Assembly (NCBI GenBank): GCA_035570275.1
Contig: DATMNI010000103.1
Span: 1 to 32,521 of the forward strand
DNA length: 32,521 bases
Source of the DNA: DATMNI01 sp035570275
GTDB taxonomy: Bacteria; Acidobacteriota; Terriglobia; Bryobacterales; Bryobacteraceae
Direction: 5' to 3'
The notes below the pieces were generated by a model. It did not search any database, was not told the origin of the DNA, and saw only the letters and a list, made by a program, of their open reading frames with translations. Positions 30,895 to 32,521 of the stretch are shown here, in pieces (positions within the stretch are counted from its first letter, which is position 1; each line of letters opens with the position of its first letter). Made by a program: the position numbers and the translations under genes.

Positions 30895-31953
30895 GTGAAA
30901 TCAAGAATCGTCGTCGCAGCCCTTTTGTCATTGCTGGTGATGCGGCATCTGGCGGCGTGGGGCGTTCGCGGCCACACCGTGGCCAACCTCGCGGCGTCGG
31001 AGGGCATCCCGCAAGATGGGCTCGCCTTCCTGCGGGCCCAAAAGGCCTACATCGGACACCTTGGAACTATTCCGGACGCGTGGCGCAGTCCGTCCGAGCC
31101 GTATCTGCGAATTTCCGAAGACGCGAACCATGGCTGGTACACCGAGGGCTTTGACTTCATCCCGGATCCCCCGCATTCGCGCACCGAATTCATTCTCCGC
31201 GTCTACGATGAATACCTGAAGGCGAAGACCAAGGACCCCGAGCGCGCCAAACTGCTGAACATCCGCTACACCGGACTGCAGGCGTACTCGATTATCGAGG
31301 GTTATGAGCGCATGAAGGCGGGCATGCGGCTCTATCGCGCGGCAACGAATCCGGAACAGTCCAGCCGCTTGAATATCGGGACCATGTATGCCGCGATTTC
31401 TCCCCTCTTCCGCGACCCCGCGCAGGTTCAACAGATGCTGGCCAACGACATCGCATTTTACATGGGCTGGGTGGGGCATTACGTGGCGGATGCCGCCCAG
31501 CCGCTGCATAACTCCATCCATCATGACGGCTGGTCGGGAGCAGATCCGAAAGGTTACACGCGCGACCCCGACATTCACGGCCGGTTCGAATCGCAGTACG
31601 TGGACCTGATCGGAGTCACCGAGGAGGACGTGCTGAAGTATATGCGCAACCCACCCCGCCTCCTGGACGACGTCTGGAAGGCCGTGCTGAACCATTCGCT
31701 GGAGGCGCGCAACTTTACGGAGGCCGTCTACCGCCTGGACCTCCGCGGCGCGTTCGGGAAGAAGGATGACGCGGAGGCGCGGGAATTGGTGTGCCAACGC
31801 CTGGCGGCCGGCGCCGCATTCCTGCGTGACCTGGCATATACCGCCTGGGTGGAAAGCGCTAAGCCGGTGCCGCGCGTGGAACCGATCAACCAGATGCAAA
31901 ACCCGGACAATCCGAGATACAATCCGGCTGCCGGTTCGGCCCCCGCTAAGTGA
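30895..31953 (+). CDS. S1/P1-type nuclease (zinc-dependent phospholipase C/nuclease fold)
   Basis: 352 residues from GTG 30895 (GGAGGTC 7 nt upstream). Signal peptide to residue 21; the mature protein starts with Trp (W22), then GVRGH, which supplies the N-terminal Trp ligand and first His of the three-zinc S1/P1 site. Other ligands: SEDANHGWY (Asp and His) near residue 75, and HYVADAAQPLHNSIHHDGW near residues 195-215 (His, Asp, His). It would cleave single-stranded nucleic acid or 3'-phosphates outside the cell. Family members usually have about 260-310 residues, so this one has a longer tail (ends VESAKPVPRVEPINQMQNPDNPRYNPAAG). Probably supplies phosphate or nucleosides. Confidence 0.85.
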   Translation: MKSRIVVAALLSLLVMRHLAAWGVRGHTVANLAASEGIPQDGLAFLRAQKAYIGHLGTIPDAWRSPSEPYLRISEDANHGWYTEGFDFIPDPPHSRTEFILRVYDEYLKAKTKDPERAKLLNIRYTGLQAYSIIEGYERMKAGMRLYRAATNPEQSSRLNIGTMYAAISPLFRDPAQVQQMLANDIAFYMGWVGHYVADAAQPLHNSIHHDGWSGADPKGYTRDPDIHGRFESQYVDLIGVTEEDVLKYMRNPPRLLDDVWKAVLNHSLEARNFTEAVYRLDLRGAFGKKDDAEARELVCQRLAAGAAFLRDLAYTAWVESAKPVPRVEPINQMQNPDNPRYNPAAGSAPAK

Positions 31954-32074
31954 CCGTGGCGTAACGCCAAGACTCTGCGTTCAAGATGCCAGTCTGGGCT
32001 CCGTCGCGCCGATTGGATCGCAAAAACCCTTCTGGCCGCCGCGCCGCAGATGCCATAGCTTACACTCAAACTAC

Positions 32075-32521
32075 ATGCTCAACCGGGGCTATGCCTACGC
32101 CACAATCATCAGCAGCAAATACCATGGACAAACCTTGCTCTCCCACTTGGCAAGCCTTTACCCCCACTCAACCCCAAAAGCCTGGCAACAAAAACTGAAC
32201 AACGGCGAAGTCACCCTCAGCGGCGTCACCGCCACCGGAAGCGAATCGGTCACTTTAGGCCAAACCCTTGTCTGGAACCGTCCACCCTGGATCGAACCAG
32301 TCTCCCCTCAGCACTTCGAAGTCCTGTTTGAAGACCCCCATCTGTTGGCCGTCAACAAACCCAGCGGCCTCGCCACCCTGCCCGGCGGCGGCTTCATGGA
32401 AAACACCCTCCTGCGCCTGGTGCAAAAGCAAACCCCCAACGCAAACCCTGTCCACCGGTTGGGCCGAGCCACCACCGGCATCGTCCTCTTCGCCAAAACA
32501 CCGCAGGCGGCCTCTAATCTA
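32075..32521 (+). CDS. RluA-type pseudouridine synthase (3' end outside window)
   Basis: From ATG 32075 the frame MLNRGYAYATIISSKYHGQTL runs to the window edge (149 codons). An S4-like N-terminal domain (HLASLYPHSTPKAWQQKLNNGEVTLSG, with GQTLVWNRPPW) precedes the synthase core: FEVLFEDPHLLAVNKPSGLATLPGGG, then NPVHRLGRATTGIVLFAKT. In RluA enzymes the last motif is HRLDxxTSG with catalytic Asp; here HRLGRATTG puts Gly in that place, a change also known in the HRLGR subgroup. Enzymes of this family isomerise uridines in rRNA or tRNA. The stretch 31954-32074 before it holds no other gene. Confidence 0.8.
   Translation, partial: MLNRGYAYATIISSKYHGQTLLSHLASLYPHSTPKAWQQKLNNGEVTLSGVTATGSESVTLGQTLVWNRPPWIEPVSPQHFEVLFEDPHLLAVNKPSGLATLPGGGFMENTLLRLVQKQTPNANPVHRLGRATTGIVLFAKTPQAASNL

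Overview
The window is GC-rich DNA from what looks like an Acidobacteriota chromosome close to Solibacter/Bryobacter. The pointers are family types seen by reading the proteins: a secreted protein ending in the TIGR03437 'Solibacter C-terminal' domain, two VWFA-related acidobacterial proteins (TIGR03436 type), an Oar-like carboxypeptidase-regulatory/TonB receptor, a BNR/VPS10-type 1100-residue secreted protein, and a Ser/Thr kinase fused to a sulfatase-modifying-factor domain. No rRNA, tRNA, CRISPR array or intact transposon was recognised.

Layout. 1-2019: end of the TIGR03437 protein, then a decayed fragment of a primase/helicase-like gene. 2061-2270: an array of 30 heptamers, followed by a strong sigma70-type promoter. 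2418-7026: a four-gene operon (GldA-like ATPase, ABC-2 permease, GldG-like protein, DUF4340 protein). 7082-10629: NAD salvage genes pncB and pncA around a divergently read Tat-exported enolase-superfamily protein. 10883-14588: PilZ protein convergent with the BNR protein. 14695-15408: a RelE-type toxin and Xre-type antitoxin with a palindromic operator. 15478-17552: two tandem VWFA paralogues. 17640-19118: comF and an HNH endonuclease. 19237-22005: a secreted PRQEQ-repeat protein, an AI-2E-type permease and a HupE/UreJ-like membrane protein. 22185-25579: a truncated ECF-sigma-like gene overlapping the start of the kinase/SUMF/hydrolase fusion. 25777-31953: an M20-type peptidase, the TonB receptor and an S1/P1-type nuclease. 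32075-end: start of an RluA-type pseudouridine synthase.

The most unusual signal is not a gene. Short tandem duplications, private to each locus, sit at many gene ends. Several repeat the last codons plus the stop codon of the adjacent gene (GldG, pncA, BNR, VWFA, TonB receptor). Others are 7-bp arrays with a shared C(A/G)GNNNN frame (2061, 7047, 8401, 19128), or 15-bp in-frame expansions inside genes (9187, 18500, 19387). This points to an active process that makes short duplications at gene boundaries; the mechanism is not visible here.

How genes work together. PncA and PncB are consecutive steps of nicotinamide-to-NAD salvage. The ATPase, permease, GldG-like and DUF4340 proteins probably form one membrane complex. 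The sigma-like fragment and kinase are translationally coupled, as are the toxin/antitoxin and AI-2E/HupE pairs.
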